The translations under genes and the position numbers were made by a program. 64,000 nucleotides of DNA from Arthrobacter sp. OY3WO11. GTDB lineage: Bacteria > Actinomycetota > Actinomycetes > Actinomycetales > Micrococcaceae. Below, piece by piece: positions 8,667 to 17,041 of the stretch (its first letter is position 1; the number at the start of each line of letters is the position of its first letter). The stretch is from the NCBI RefSeq assembly GCF_001641125.1, contig NZ_LWLP01000001.1:3785828-3849827 (forward strand), in the 5' to 3' direction. A model generated the notes under the pieces. The model was not told the origin of the DNA, did no database searches, and worked only from the letters and a program-made list of their open reading frames with translations.

Positions 8667-9776
8667 ATGATCATCCTGATCCCGGCTTACGAGCCGGACC
8701 AGCAGCTTCCCTCCCTGATCCGCTCCATCCGCACCGCCGAGCCAAGCGTGGCGATCGTGGTGGTGGATGACGGCAGCGGCCCCGGGTACCGGGACGTGTT
8801 CGACGCCGTCAGGGACCTTGGGTGCCATGTCATCAGTTACGGGCGCAACAGGGGAAAGGGCTTCGCGCTGAAGTCCGGCCTGGGCTTCATTGCGGACAAC
8901 CTGCCCGGCCATGACGTGGTGTGCGCCGACAGCGACGGCCAGCACGGGACCGCGGACATCCTCCGGGTAGCCCATGCCCTCCAGGAAAACCGGACTGGAC
9001 AGGGCTGGTCCATGATGGTGCTGGGCAGCCGGAAGTTCACGGGTGACGTCCCGGCGCGCAGCCGGTTCGGGAACACCGCAACGAAGCTGCTCTTCACCCT
9101 GGCCACCGGCGAGCGCATCCCCGATACCCAGACCGGCCTCCGCGGCTACCCCGCCGCCATGATCCCCTGGCTCCGGTCCGTCCGCGGCGACCGGTACGAA
9201 TACGAGCTGAACCTGCTGCTGGAAGCCCGCAACGCCGGCTACGCCATCCGTTCGGTGGACATCGCCACGGTGTACCTGGACCACAATTCCGGTTCCCACT
9301 TCCGGCCGCTGGCTGACTCGGTGCGGATCTACGCCCCGCTGCTGAAGTTCCTGGTGTCATCCTTCACGGCGTTCCTGGTGGACACCGTGCTGTTCGTGCT
9401 TCTCACGCTGCTCGTCGACTCCCTGCTCCTTGCCGTGCTGGGGGCCAGGGCCGTGAGTTCCGCCGTGAACTTCACGGTGAACCGGCGCATCGTCTTTGAC
9501 CACGGCAGGGACAGGCCGGCCGGCGCCACTGGAATTCGCTACTTCAGCCTTGCCGCCCTGCTGCTTGCTGCCAACTTCGGCCTCATCCGGGCGCTTGAAG
9601 GCGCCGGGCTGCTGGCGCTTCCCGCCAAGATCCTGGCCGAGGTCATCCTGCTGGCCATCAGTTTTGTGGTGCAGCAGCGAGTGCTGTTCACCGCGCAAGC
9701 AAGCGGAAAAGCGGCCGGCAGAAGCTCCCGTACCGGGCCCAGGGAACCGTCAGCCAGCACTCATATACCCGGCTAG
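8667..9776 (+). CDS. Glycosyltransferase family 2 fused to a GtrA-like membrane domain
   Basis: Residues 1-220 form a GT2 domain with IVVVDDGSG and the metal-binding ADSDGQHG motif, resembling dolichyl/polyprenyl-phosphate mannosyltransferases. Residues about 225-345 contain four hydrophobic helices of the GtrA type, usually a separate flippase-like protein for lipid-linked sugars. The fusion suggests that transfer of a sugar to a polyprenyl phosphate and its movement across the membrane are done by one polypeptide. It lies 8 bp after the phosphodiester glycosidase gene. Confidence 0.87.
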   Translation: MIILIPAYEPDQQLPSLIRSIRTAEPSVAIVVVDDGSGPGYRDVFDAVRDLGCHVISYGRNRGKGFALKSGLGFIADNLPGHDVVCADSDGQHGTADILRVAHALQENRTGQGWSMMVLGSRKFTGDVPARSRFGNTATKLLFTLATGERIPDTQTGLRGYPAAMIPWLRSVRGDRYEYELNLLLEARNAGYAIRSVDIATVYLDHNSGSHFRPLADSVRIYAPLLKFLVSSFTAFLVDTVLFVLLTLLVDSLLLAVLGARAVSSAVNFTVNRRIVFDHGRDRPAGATGIRYFSLAALLLAANFGLIRALEGAGLLALPAKILAEVILLAISFVVQQRVLFTAQASGKAAGRSSRTGPREPSASTHIPG

Positions 9777-9851
9777 GTTCCGTCACAGCACCCGCACAGT
9801 TTGGCCCGGCATCGTGAATACCAGCCCACCGAAAACATCCCGGAGAATCCC

Positions 9852-10544
9852 ATGAACCCCCTTATTTTCATCCTCGCCGACCTGGCAGCCATCAGCATCC
9901 TGACCTTTGCCCTGTACCTCCGCCGCCACCGCCGCCGCGACCTGGTGGTGTCCTACCTGGGCATGAACGTGGGCGTCCTGGCCGTGGCCACAGCGCTCTC
10001 GGGTTCCGCCGCCGGGCTGGGCCTGGGACTCGGCCTGTTCGGGGTCCTGTCCATCATCCGGCTCCGCTCCACCGAGCTGTCCCAGCACGAGGTGGCCTAC
10101 TACTTCTCAGCCCTGGCCCTTGGCCTGATCGCCGGCCTGGGCATTGAGCCCCTCTGGCTGACCGGCTCCCTGATGGCCCTGATCCTGCTGGTGATGTTCG
10201 TGGGAGACCACCCACGGGTCCTGCCGGCCCACCGCCACCAGACCGTCATCCTGGACCGTGCCATTGCCGAGGACGGCGAACTCTACGCCCGGCTTGAAGA
10301 GGTCCTCCACGGCAGGGTCCACTCCGCCACCATCCAGGAACTGGACCTGGTGAATGACAAAACCATCGTGGACGTCCGTTACGCCTACTCCCCCGCAGCT
10401 TTTCCTGCACCGGCGTACCTTTCGGACGTGACGACGGCGGCGCCGCGGCACGCAGAACCTGCCTCCGCTGAACCTGCACTCAGTGAACCTGCCTCCGGAG
10501 AACCAGCCCCCGCCCGCCTGTCAGCCACGGCAGGCGCCGCGTGA
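9852..10544 (+). CDS. DUF4956 membrane protein
   Basis: The protein of 230 residues has four hydrophobic segments in its first 110 residues, then a soluble part and an Ala/Glu/Pro-rich tail with repeated AEPA-type units (about residues 195-225). DUF4956 proteins are typically encoded beside VTC-domain polymerases, as here: the VTC gene starts inside its last codons. The ATG at 9852 is preferred over an upstream TTG because the first membrane helix starts there. The role is unknown; it is presumably the membrane partner of the VTC protein. Confidence 0.82.
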   Translation: MNPLIFILADLAAISILTFALYLRRHRRRDLVVSYLGMNVGVLAVATALSGSAAGLGLGLGLFGVLSIIRLRSTELSQHEVAYYFSALALGLIAGLGIEPLWLTGSLMALILLVMFVGDHPRVLPAHRHQTVILDRAIAEDGELYARLEEVLHGRVHSATIQELDLVNDKTIVDVRYAYSPAAFPAPAYLSDVTTAAPRHAEPASAEPALSEPASGEPAPARLSATAGAA

Positions 10545-11329
10545 ACACCCCCGCAACAGCCGCCGTCCTCAGCAACCTCCATTCCCTCCGGCCCGTTGGG
10601 CTGGAGGAGCTCAACTCTGAAGCCGCACTCCAGACCCGGGTGGACCGCAAGTACGTGGTCCCGGTCCGGCTTGCAGGCCAACTCCTCGCCACGTTCCGCG
10701 CCGACGTCCGCGTCCTGGAGATGTCGGGCTCCCGCAGCTTCGCGTACGACTCCGTCTACTTCGACACCGCCGGCCTGGACAGCTACCTGCTGGCCGCCCA
10801 CGGCCGCCGTCGCCGGTACAAGATCCGCACCCGGACCTATGTTGACAGCGCGGTGAGTTTCCTGGAGGTGAAAACCGAAGGCGCCCGGGAAGCAACGGTC
10901 AAGGAACGCATCCCGTACCTCGCTGAGGACCGCGCCCGGCTCACGGCCGAAGGCATGGAATACGTCCGCGAAACGCTCACCGCCGCGGTGGGCTCAGTGC
11001 CCGCAGGCCGCCTCCGCCCGGTCCTGGAAACCCGCTACCACCGGACCACGCTCTACCTGCCGGAGTCCGGGAGCCGCGCCACCATCGACACGGACGTAAC
11101 CTGGCAGCGTCCCGGCCAGAATCCATGGGTGCTCGATGATGCTGTGATCCTGGAAACCAAGTCGGGCTCCACGGCCGGGCCGCTGGACCGGCATCTTTGG
11201 GCCCACGGCATCCGGCCCTCCCGGATCTCAAAATTCGCCACCGGCATGGCCGCCCTGTGCCCGGGCCTGCCCGCAAACCGCTGGAACCGGACACTGCGCC
11301 GCAGCCTCGCCCTCCGGCCCGCAGCCTGA
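10541..11329 (+). CDS. VTC domain-containing protein, probable polyphosphate polymerase
   Basis: The 262-residue protein is a complete VTC/CYTH-type tunnel enzyme. Visible tunnel residues include the RVDRKYVVP start, RYKIRTRTY, the acidic-basic pair in FLEVKTEG, KERIPY, LETRYHR, IDTDVTW, ILETKSG and the late Lys in ISKFATG. In yeast this domain makes polyphosphate from ATP. The GTG start overlaps the DUF4956 stop by 4 bp, so translation is coupled. Whether the bacterial enzyme makes polyphosphate or another polymer is not settled by sequence; no SPX domain is present. Confidence 0.87.
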   Translation: MNTPATAAVLSNLHSLRPVGLEELNSEAALQTRVDRKYVVPVRLAGQLLATFRADVRVLEMSGSRSFAYDSVYFDTAGLDSYLLAAHGRRRRYKIRTRTYVDSAVSFLEVKTEGAREATVKERIPYLAEDRARLTAEGMEYVRETLTAAVGSVPAGRLRPVLETRYHRTTLYLPESGSRATIDTDVTWQRPGQNPWVLDDAVILETKSGSTAGPLDRHLWAHGIRPSRISKFATGMAALCPGLPANRWNRTLRRSLALRPAA

Positions 11330-11367
11330 CCCTGCCTCTCCCAACTTCACCAAAAGGAACACACACC

Positions 11368-12987
11368 ATGAAACGCTTCCGCACCCACCTGTCCGTCACC
11401 GCGCTGGCCCTCGCCCTCGGCCTGGCCGGCTGCTCGGTTGCCGGCTCGACTCCCACCGGGGTTTCGGCTGTCACCGCATCGGGATCCACCACCAGCGCCG
11501 GAACCACCGGCTCCGCTGCCGCCACCGGCACTGCCCAGGCAGTCTCGTTGGACGCCGTCGCAGAAGACACCCACTACGACGCCGACGACCTGACCTGGGA
11601 TGCCGCCGCCGAAGTAGCCGTGACACTGGCGGACGGTGCCAGCGCTGCCGCCGGCGGAACGTCGTCGGACGCTGTAAAGGTCGACGGCGACACCGTCACC
11701 ATCACCGCCGCCGGCACCTACCGCCTCAGCGGCTCCCTGTCCGACGGGCAGGTGGTGGTGGCTGCCGGTGAAGAGGACGTGGTCCGCATCATCCTCGACG
11801 GAGCAAACATCACCAGCTCCACGGGCTCCCCGTTCGTGGTGCAGGGCGCGAACGAGGCGATCGTCCACCTCGAGGACGGAACCACCAGCTCCCTCAGCGA
11901 CGCCTCAACCTATGCCGACCAGGGCACGGACGCCCCCAACGCAGCCTTGTACTCCATGGCCGACCTCACGATCGCCGGCACCGGATCCCTCACAGTGGAC
12001 GGCAACTTCAACGACGGCATCTCCTCGAAGGATGGCCTGGTCCTGGCCGCCGGTACCGTGACGGTGGACGCTGCGGACGACGGCATCGTCGGCAAGGACT
12101 ACGCGGTTCTCCTGGACGGCGCGTACCAGGTGACGGCGGGCGACGACGGCTTCACGTCGGATAACGGGGAGGACGAGGGCCGCGGCTGGGTGCTGATCAA
12201 CGGCGGCACCCTGAACGTCAACGCCGGCGACGACGGCATCAAGGCCTTCAACACACTCACCATCGCTGCCGGCACCACCACAGTGGAGGAATCGGAGGAA
12301 GGCCTCGAAGCCCAGCACATCATCATGACCGGCGGCACCGCCACCGTCACCGCCAACGACGACGGCGTGAACGCCTCAGGCGGCAGCACCACCTCCGCAG
12401 CGTCTGCCCAAGGCGGAATGGGCGGGGGCATGGGCGGCGGCGAGATGGCCGTGGGCGACTACACCGTGGACATCAGCGGCGGCCTGCTCACCATCAACTC
12501 CGAAGGCGACGGCCTGGACTCCAACGGCAACGCCAGCATCTCCGGCGGCACCGTGGTGGTCAACGGCCCCACCAACGACGGCAACGGGGCGCTGGACGTC
12601 AACGGTGAACTGGTCGTCACGGGCGGAACCCTGGCCGCCGCAGGCAGCGCGGGCATGGCTGTCACACCGGGTACTTCCTCCACGCAGTCCGGCGTGCAGG
12701 TGACCCTTGATTCATCCATTCCCGCCGGCACGGTAGTACAGATCGCCGACTCCTCCGGCAACGTGGTGGCAGCCTTTGTCGCCACCAAGGCCACGGCGTC
12801 ACTGGTGTTCTCCTCCACGGCCATCAGCGACGGTGAGGAATACACCGTCTACACCGGCGGGACGGCAACGGTCAGCGCGGGCATAGGTGAAGGGTCGCTC
12901 GACGGCGCCTCGGAGCAGGGTATGGTCACCGCAGGGGAATACACCGCAGCGCAGGGCCCCGGCGGCGGAGGCGGACCCCGCTGGTAA
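11368..12987 (+). CDS. Secreted Ca-binding-like carbohydrate-binding lipoprotein (Cthe_2159 family)
   Basis: This 539-residue lipoprotein has a signal peptide with lipobox LAGCS at about residue 22, then a repetitive beta-helical region with many acidic turns: AADDGIVGKD, AGDDGFTSDN, AGDDGIKAFN, ANDDGVNASGG and GDGLDSNGNASISGG. That pattern matches the Cthe_2159 family, a calcium-loaded right-handed beta-helix that binds polygalacturonate. A Gly/Met linker (about residues 350-365) and a Gly-rich C-terminus break the repeats. The ATG at 11368 follows AAAAGG. It closes the VTC locus and is presumably the exported polymer-binding part. Confidence 0.83.
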   Translation: MKRFRTHLSVTALALALGLAGCSVAGSTPTGVSAVTASGSTTSAGTTGSAAATGTAQAVSLDAVAEDTHYDADDLTWDAAAEVAVTLADGASAAAGGTSSDAVKVDGDTVTITAAGTYRLSGSLSDGQVVVAAGEEDVVRIILDGANITSSTGSPFVVQGANEAIVHLEDGTTSSLSDASTYADQGTDAPNAALYSMADLTIAGTGSLTVDGNFNDGISSKDGLVLAAGTVTVDAADDGIVGKDYAVLLDGAYQVTAGDDGFTSDNGEDEGRGWVLINGGTLNVNAGDDGIKAFNTLTIAAGTTTVEESEEGLEAQHIIMTGGTATVTANDDGVNASGGSTTSAASAQGGMGGGMGGGEMAVGDYTVDISGGLLTINSEGDGLDSNGNASISGGTVVVNGPTNDGNGALDVNGELVVTGGTLAAAGSAGMAVTPGTSSTQSGVQVTLDSSIPAGTVVQIADSSGNVVAAFVATKATASLVFSSTAISDGEEYTVYTGGTATVSAGIGEGSLDGASEQGMVTAGEYTAAQGPGGGGGPRW

Positions 12988-13010
12988 CCCCCACCCCTCT
13001 CTCACCTACC

Positions 13011-13063
13011 GCAGCGTTTCCCCCAACGCTCTATCACTTAAAGCAGCGTTTCCCCCAACGCTC
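13011..13063 (-). repeat. 32-bp intergenic repeat, two units (locus 1)
   Basis: Two 21-bp copies (13011-13031 and 13043-13063) repeat with a 32-bp period. Each contains AGCGTT-TCCCCC-AACGCT, a small hairpin. Read on the minus strand the unit matches the repeat at 14358-14441 (core AAGTGAKAGAGCGTYGG, then GGGAAAC), which has the same 32-bp period. It lies between the lipoprotein gene and its terminator. Confidence 0.75.
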
Positions 13064-13067
13064 ACTC

Positions 13068-13103
13068 ACGTCCGGCGGCGGCAGTCATGCCGCCGCCGGA
13101 CGT
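13068..13103. terminator. Bidirectional intrinsic terminator between lipoprotein and hydrolase genes
   Basis: Arms 13068-13083 and 13088-13103 give a perfect 16-bp stem with a 4-nt loop, followed on the plus strand by TTT. It separates convergent genes at 12987 and 13139. Confidence 0.85.
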
Positions 13104-13138
13104 TTTGAGTGTGCTGGACGTGCCGGGGAGGGCAGTTG

Positions 13139-13975
13139 CTACTTGGCGAGGAAGCGCAGGAGCGCTTCGTTCACTTCGGCGGCGTGCGTCCACAGCAGGC
13201 CGTGCGGGGCACCTTCAATTTCCAGATATTCGGCGCTGGGCAATGCTTTGGCGAACAACCTGCCGGTGGAGTCGATGGGCAGGATGTTATCCGCGGTGCC
13301 GTGGAGGATGAGCGCCGGGACGTCGATCTTGGGGATGTCAGCCCGGAAGTCCGTGAGCCACGTGGGCTGCGCTGCAACGGATGCCGTGGCGCCCGCACCG
13401 GCGGCGAGGTTCCAGCTGGCGTTCACGGCCTCCTGGCTGAGCCGGGGCGTGCCCAGGAACGTGTCCGAGTTGTAGAAGTTCTTGAAGAACTCGGTGAAGA
13501 AGGCATACCGGTCCGCGGTGACGGCCTCCGTCAGCCCGTCGAAGACCTCCTGCGGGACGCCGTCCGGATTGTCATCGGTCTTGAGCAGGAACGGTTCCAG
13601 GGAGCCGAGGAAGGCTGCCCGCGCCACCCGGGCGGAGCCGTAGGTGCCCAGGTAACGGCCCACCTCGCCGGTGCCCATGGAGAAGCCCACCAGTACAACG
13701 TCGTTCAGGTCCAGGGTTGTCAGCACGGTGTTGAGGTCGGCAGCGAAGGTGTCGTAGTCGTAGCCTTCGGTGGTCTTGCTTGATTTCCCGAAGCCGCGGC
13801 GGTCGTAAGTGATGACACGGTAGCCGGCGTCAAGGAGCGCAACAGTCTGCTTTTCCCAGGAGGATCCGTCCAGGGGGTAGCCGTGGATCAGGACGACGGG
13901 CTGGCCGGAGCCGTGGTCTTCGTAGTAAAGCTCGATATCAGTGCTGTTTTCGGTTCCAACGGTGATGAAGGCCAT
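13139..13975 (-). CDS. Alpha/beta hydrolase, haloperoxidase/esterase-like
   Basis: This 278-residue protein has the alpha/beta-hydrolase oxyanion region IHGYPLDGSSWEKQ, the nucleophile elbow GFSMGTGE (Ser about residue 98), an acid in LHGTADNILP and a catalytic His in APHGLLW near residue 258. It resembles cofactor-free chloroperoxidase/arylesterase proteins; real substrates are seldom known. AAAGGA precedes the ATG at 13975. It stands alone between a terminator and a small-protein gene. Confidence 0.88.
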   Translation of the reverse strand: MAFITVGTENSTDIELYYEDHGSGQPVVLIHGYPLDGSSWEKQTVALLDAGYRVITYDRRGFGKSSKTTEGYDYDTFAADLNTVLTTLDLNDVVLVGFSMGTGEVGRYLGTYGSARVARAAFLGSLEPFLLKTDDNPDGVPQEVFDGLTEAVTADRYAFFTEFFKNFYNSDTFLGTPRLSQEAVNASWNLAAGAGATASVAAQPTWLTDFRADIPKIDVPALILHGTADNILPIDSTGRLFAKALPSAEYLEIEGAPHGLLWTHAAEVNEALLRFLAK

Positions 13976-14106
13976 CGCGGCGGGTCCTTTCGAGACTGTG
14001 GGATCGGTGCGGCCGCCGAAGGTGCCGCGGCCGCGCAGTACCTACTCTAGGGCGGTCCACCGTCCAGTCCAGTCACACTCGCTCGGTTCCCTTCAAGCAG
14101 GTTCAG

Positions 14107-14304
14107 CTACTGCGAAGGTTGCGGAAGCTCGCAGGAAATCTGGGGATTTGCTCCCATATAGTTCAGGGGTCCGGCAGCGATGGTGACGGCAATCGTTCCG
14201 GCCTCCGCACAGTTGCCGGGCGCGGCGCCGAAATAGCCGCGCTGCCAGGCGGCCACACCGCCAATAATGAGCCAGATAACGATAAGTGCTCCAAGAATCC
14301 GCAT
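14107..14304 (-). CDS. Small membrane-anchored protein of unknown function
   Basis: The 65-residue product has one N-terminal hydrophobic helix (ILGALIVIWLIIGGVAAW) followed by a short extracytoplasmic-looking part with two cysteines (about residues 32 and 58), which may form a disulfide. The ATG at 14304 follows a good GGAGG site. The product resembles small conserved hypothetical proteins of Arthrobacter; no function can be named. Confidence 0.65.
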   Translation of the reverse strand: MRILGALIVIWLIIGGVAAWQRGYFGAAPGNCAEAGTIAVTIAAGPLNYMGANPQISCELPQPSQ

Positions 14305-14357
14305 GATTCCTCCATTGGGCGGCGTGGCGGCTATGTGAACAATTATGCGCGCCGCCC

Positions 14358-14441
14358 CGGAGAGTGCGAGAGCGCTAGCCGAAAGTACGCATCAAGTGAG
14401 AGAGCGTCGGCGGGAAACATACATCAAGTGAGAGAGCGTCG
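14358..14441 (+). repeat. 32-bp intergenic repeat, two units plus a degenerate third (locus 2)
   Basis: CATCAAGTGAGAGAGCGTCG occurs at 14390-14409 and 14422-14441, exactly 32 bp apart, and a diverged copy precedes at 14358-14389. It is the same family as 13011-13063 but inverted relative to it. It lies between the small-protein gene and the desaturase terminator. Confidence 0.75.
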
Positions 14442-14448
14442 ATGGGAC

Positions 14449-14491
14449 AAAAACACCTCCGGTCCCGGGGATAGTCCCGGAACCGGAGGTG
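14449..14491 (-). terminator. Intrinsic terminator of the desaturase operon
   Basis: On the minus strand, arms 14491-14476 and 14469-14454 form a 16-bp stem with one G-U pair and a 6-nt loop, followed directly by TTTTT (14453-14449). It starts 33 bp after the desaturase stop. Confidence 0.88.
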
Positions 14492-14523
14492 CTTTTCAAT
14501 GCTCTGGAAAGGCGGTGCTGTGG

Positions 14524-15708
14524 TTAAGCTTTGGCCGTTTTGCCTGGCAGTGCCAGCTTGAAGATCTTGCCCCAGGTGGATCCGACCTGCTTCAGCAGCG
14601 GCCCGGTGGTGTACTTCAAACCGTAGCGCTGGCAGATCTCACGGACCTTGGGCGCCACCTCGGCGTACCGGTTGGAGGGCAGGTCCGGGAACAGGTGGTG
14701 CTCGATCTGGTGCGAGAGGTTACCGGTCATGATGTGCATGAACTTCGACCCGGAGATGTTGGCGGAGCCGATCATCTGGCGGATGTACCAGTCGCCGCGG
14801 GTCTCGCCTTCCGCCATTTCCTCCGTGAAGGTGTCCGTGCCCTCGGGGAAGTGCCCGCAGAAGATCACGGCGTGGGCCCAGACGTTGCGCACGGCGTTGG
14901 CAGTCAGCGTGCCATAAAGGGCCTGCTTGCCGGAGCCCGTCAGCATGGCAACAGCAGGGGTTGCGGCGTAGTCCTTGGTGAACTGGGTGACAACCTTCTT
15001 GCCAAGGGCCTTGAGGTCCTTGAGCAGCGCTTCCTTGGACTTCTTGCCTTCCTTGAACTCCGTGAGCTCAAGGTCGTAGATGGCGATGCCCCACTCGAAG
15101 AGGGGCGCCAGGATGGCATTGAACAGCGGGTTGGCCAGGTTAATGGGCTTCCAGGGCTGCTGTTCGTCCATCCGCAGGAGGTTGTATCCGACGTCGTTGT
15201 CCTTGCCCACCACGTTGGTCCAGCGGTGGTGGAGGTCGTTGTGGGTGTGCTGCCACGAACGCGAGGGGGTGACGAAGTCCCACTCCCAGGTGGTGGAGTG
15301 GATGTCCGGGTCCCGCATCCAGTCCCACTGTCCATGCAGGACGTTGTGCCCGATCTCCATGTTTTCCAGGATCTTGGCCAGGCTCAGCAGCGTGGTACCG
15401 GTGACCCATGCAGCCTTGTTCTTGCTGACCAGCAACGCGGCACGCCCGGAGATCTCCAGGCCACGCTGGATCTTGATCACGCGGCGGATGTAGGCAGCGT
15501 CTGCCGCCCCGCGCTTGCCGAGGATTTCGTCGCGGATGGCGTCGAGTTCACGCCCAAGTTCCGCCACCTGCTCGTCACTCAGGTGGGCGGCGGCCGGCGG
15601 CCGGACGGTGGGGCTGCCGGACTCGGCGAGCTTTCCGGGGCGCGTCCTTGACCCTCCGGTCGGCTTGCCTTCGGCGGGGGTGGTTTTGCTCGGTGAAATT
15701 ACAGTCAT
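14524..15708 (-). CDS. Membrane fatty-acid desaturase (acyl-lipid/acyl-CoA type)
   Basis: The 394-residue protein has the three histidine boxes of di-iron membrane desaturases: HNVLH, HNDLHH and HQIEHH, between hydrophobic segments. It introduces a double bond into a fatty acyl chain using O2 and electrons from a ferredoxin-type partner. That partner is probably encoded by the preceding ferredoxin-reductase gene, whose stop is 13 bp upstream. The ATG at 15708 is preferred because GAGGAG precedes it; a longer open frame (to 15762) overlaps the upstream gene. Confidence 0.92.
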   Translation of the reverse strand: MTVISPSKTTPAEGKPTGGSRTRPGKLAESGSPTVRPPAAAHLSDEQVAELGRELDAIRDEILGKRGAADAAYIRRVIKIQRGLEISGRAALLVSKNKAAWVTGTTLLSLAKILENMEIGHNVLHGQWDWMRDPDIHSTTWEWDFVTPSRSWQHTHNDLHHRWTNVVGKDNDVGYNLLRMDEQQPWKPINLANPLFNAILAPLFEWGIAIYDLELTEFKEGKKSKEALLKDLKALGKKVVTQFTKDYAATPAVAMLTGSGKQALYGTLTANAVRNVWAHAVIFCGHFPEGTDTFTEEMAEGETRGDWYIRQMIGSANISGSKFMHIMTGNLSHQIEHHLFPDLPSNRYAEVAPKVREICQRYGLKYTTGPLLKQVGSTWGKIFKLALPGKTAKA

Positions 15709-15721
15709 ACCGTGGTGCTCC

Positions 15722-16867
15722 TCAGATTTCGAGGTTGACGGGTCCGGCGGCTGCCGAGACACACGTTTGGATCAATTGTCCGGGTTCGCCGTGGACTTCC
15801 CCGGTGCGGAGGTCACGGACCTGGCCGGACAGGAGTGGGGTCAGGCAGCTGTGGCAGATGCCCATGCGGCAACCGCTGGGCATCAGTACCCCGGCGTCTT
15901 CACCCACGTCCAGGATGGGGGTGTCGCCGTCGGCTTCCACCTCACGGTCGGAGGCCTCAAAGGTGACCAGCCCGCCGTCGTGCCCCACGCCGGCGTCGAA
16001 GGTGGTGTTGAAGCGTTCGATCATGAGGTTACCGGGGCTGCCGGCCACCGCGACGTCGGAACCCGGCGCTGCCGTGGTGAGCGCCGCGCGCTTCCACAGC
16101 GCCTCGGCGTCGTCCAGGAAGCTGTCCGGACCACAGGCATACGCCGCGCGTTCCTTCCAGTCGGGACAGATCTCGTCCAGCTGGGAGGTGTTGGTGAGGT
16201 CCATGCGGCCCTGCTCGCCGGTGAACCAGTGGGCGAGGCGGAAGTTGGGGAATTGGTCCGCCAGCTCCGCAAGTTCCTCGCGGAAGAGGCTGTCGCCGGG
16301 GGTTCGGGCCGAGTGGACCAGCACGACGTCGGCATCCGGACGCCGCGGAACAAGGGTGCGGATCATGGACATGACGGGAGTGATGCCACTGCCCGCGGTG
16401 ACCATCAGCAGGGGGCGGGGGTGCTCCGGGAGCACGAAATCGCCCTGCGGAGGAGCCAGGAACAGGACGTCGCCCGGCTTGGTGGTCCGCACCAGGGTGC
16501 CGGATACGGCGCCAACATCAGTGACCGTGATGGCGGGGTCCTTGCCGGCAGGGGTGCTGAGGGAATAGGACCGCCAATGGCGGACGCCGTCCAGCTCGAC
16601 GCCGATGCGCGCCCACTGGCCTGCCAGGTGGGAGTGCCAGCCGCGGCCGGGCCGGAAGAAGATGGTTGCTGACTGTGCCGTCTCCTGCACCACGCGGGTG
16701 ACCACGCCACGGAGCTGGCGGGCAGAGTAGACGGGATTGAACAGGGCTAGGATGTCCTCCGGCGACAAAGGCGTGGTGAGGACAGTGGCCGCCTGGGCCA
16801 GCTGACGTAACCGGATCATGGGATTAAGCCTAGAGCGGCGCGAGCCATATTTCTCTCTCTCCGTCAT
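15722..16867 (-). CDS. Ferredoxin reductase with FAD, NAD(P) and 2Fe-2S domains
   Basis: This 381-residue protein has a FAD-binding barrel (WRSYSLSTPAG, about residue 150), a NAD(P)-binding domain (VTAGSGITPVMSMI) and a C-terminal plant-type 2Fe-2S domain with CRMGICHSC and a late Cys (IQTCVSA). It passes electrons from NAD(P)H to the partner desaturase encoded 13 bp downstream. The start at 16867 is the longest; a Met at about residue 17 (MIRLRQLAQ) is also plausible. Confidence 0.9.
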   Translation of the reverse strand: MTEREKYGSRRSRLNPMIRLRQLAQAATVLTTPLSPEDILALFNPVYSARQLRGVVTRVVQETAQSATIFFRPGRGWHSHLAGQWARIGVELDGVRHWRSYSLSTPAGKDPAITVTDVGAVSGTLVRTTKPGDVLFLAPPQGDFVLPEHPRPLLMVTAGSGITPVMSMIRTLVPRRPDADVVLVHSARTPGDSLFREELAELADQFPNFRLAHWFTGEQGRMDLTNTSQLDEICPDWKERAAYACGPDSFLDDAEALWKRAALTTAAPGSDVAVAGSPGNLMIERFNTTFDAGVGHDGGLVTFEASDREVEADGDTPILDVGEDAGVLMPSGCRMGICHSCLTPLLSGQVRDLRTGEVHGEPGQLIQTCVSAAAGPVNLEI

Positions 16868-17041
16868 ATGACCGTTCCGCAGTCACGCTGTAGTAATGGC
16901 GCTAAGCCCCCAAGCCGCACTCTAAGAGTAACGGTTCGGCAACGCGGAAAGTTCCGTGGTGGTTCAATAAGCCTGCTTAGTATATCGCGGATAGGGCTTG
17001 CAGGGGAGAATTTCTTGCCGCCCAAGGGGCGTTGCGCCAGT

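Noticed and set aside
9801..9851. Upstream TTG start for the DUF4956 protein
   Set aside because: It adds 17 polar residues before the first membrane helix; the ATG at 9852 starts directly at it.
13011..14441. Possible CRISPR array
   Set aside because: Units are 32 bp in total with no variable spacers; repeat and gap vary together. No cas gene is present.
14119..15651. 510-codon frame on the plus strand
   Set aside because: It runs antisense through the desaturase gene, whose His boxes and ribosome site are clear. The product is low-complexity and unlike a protein family.
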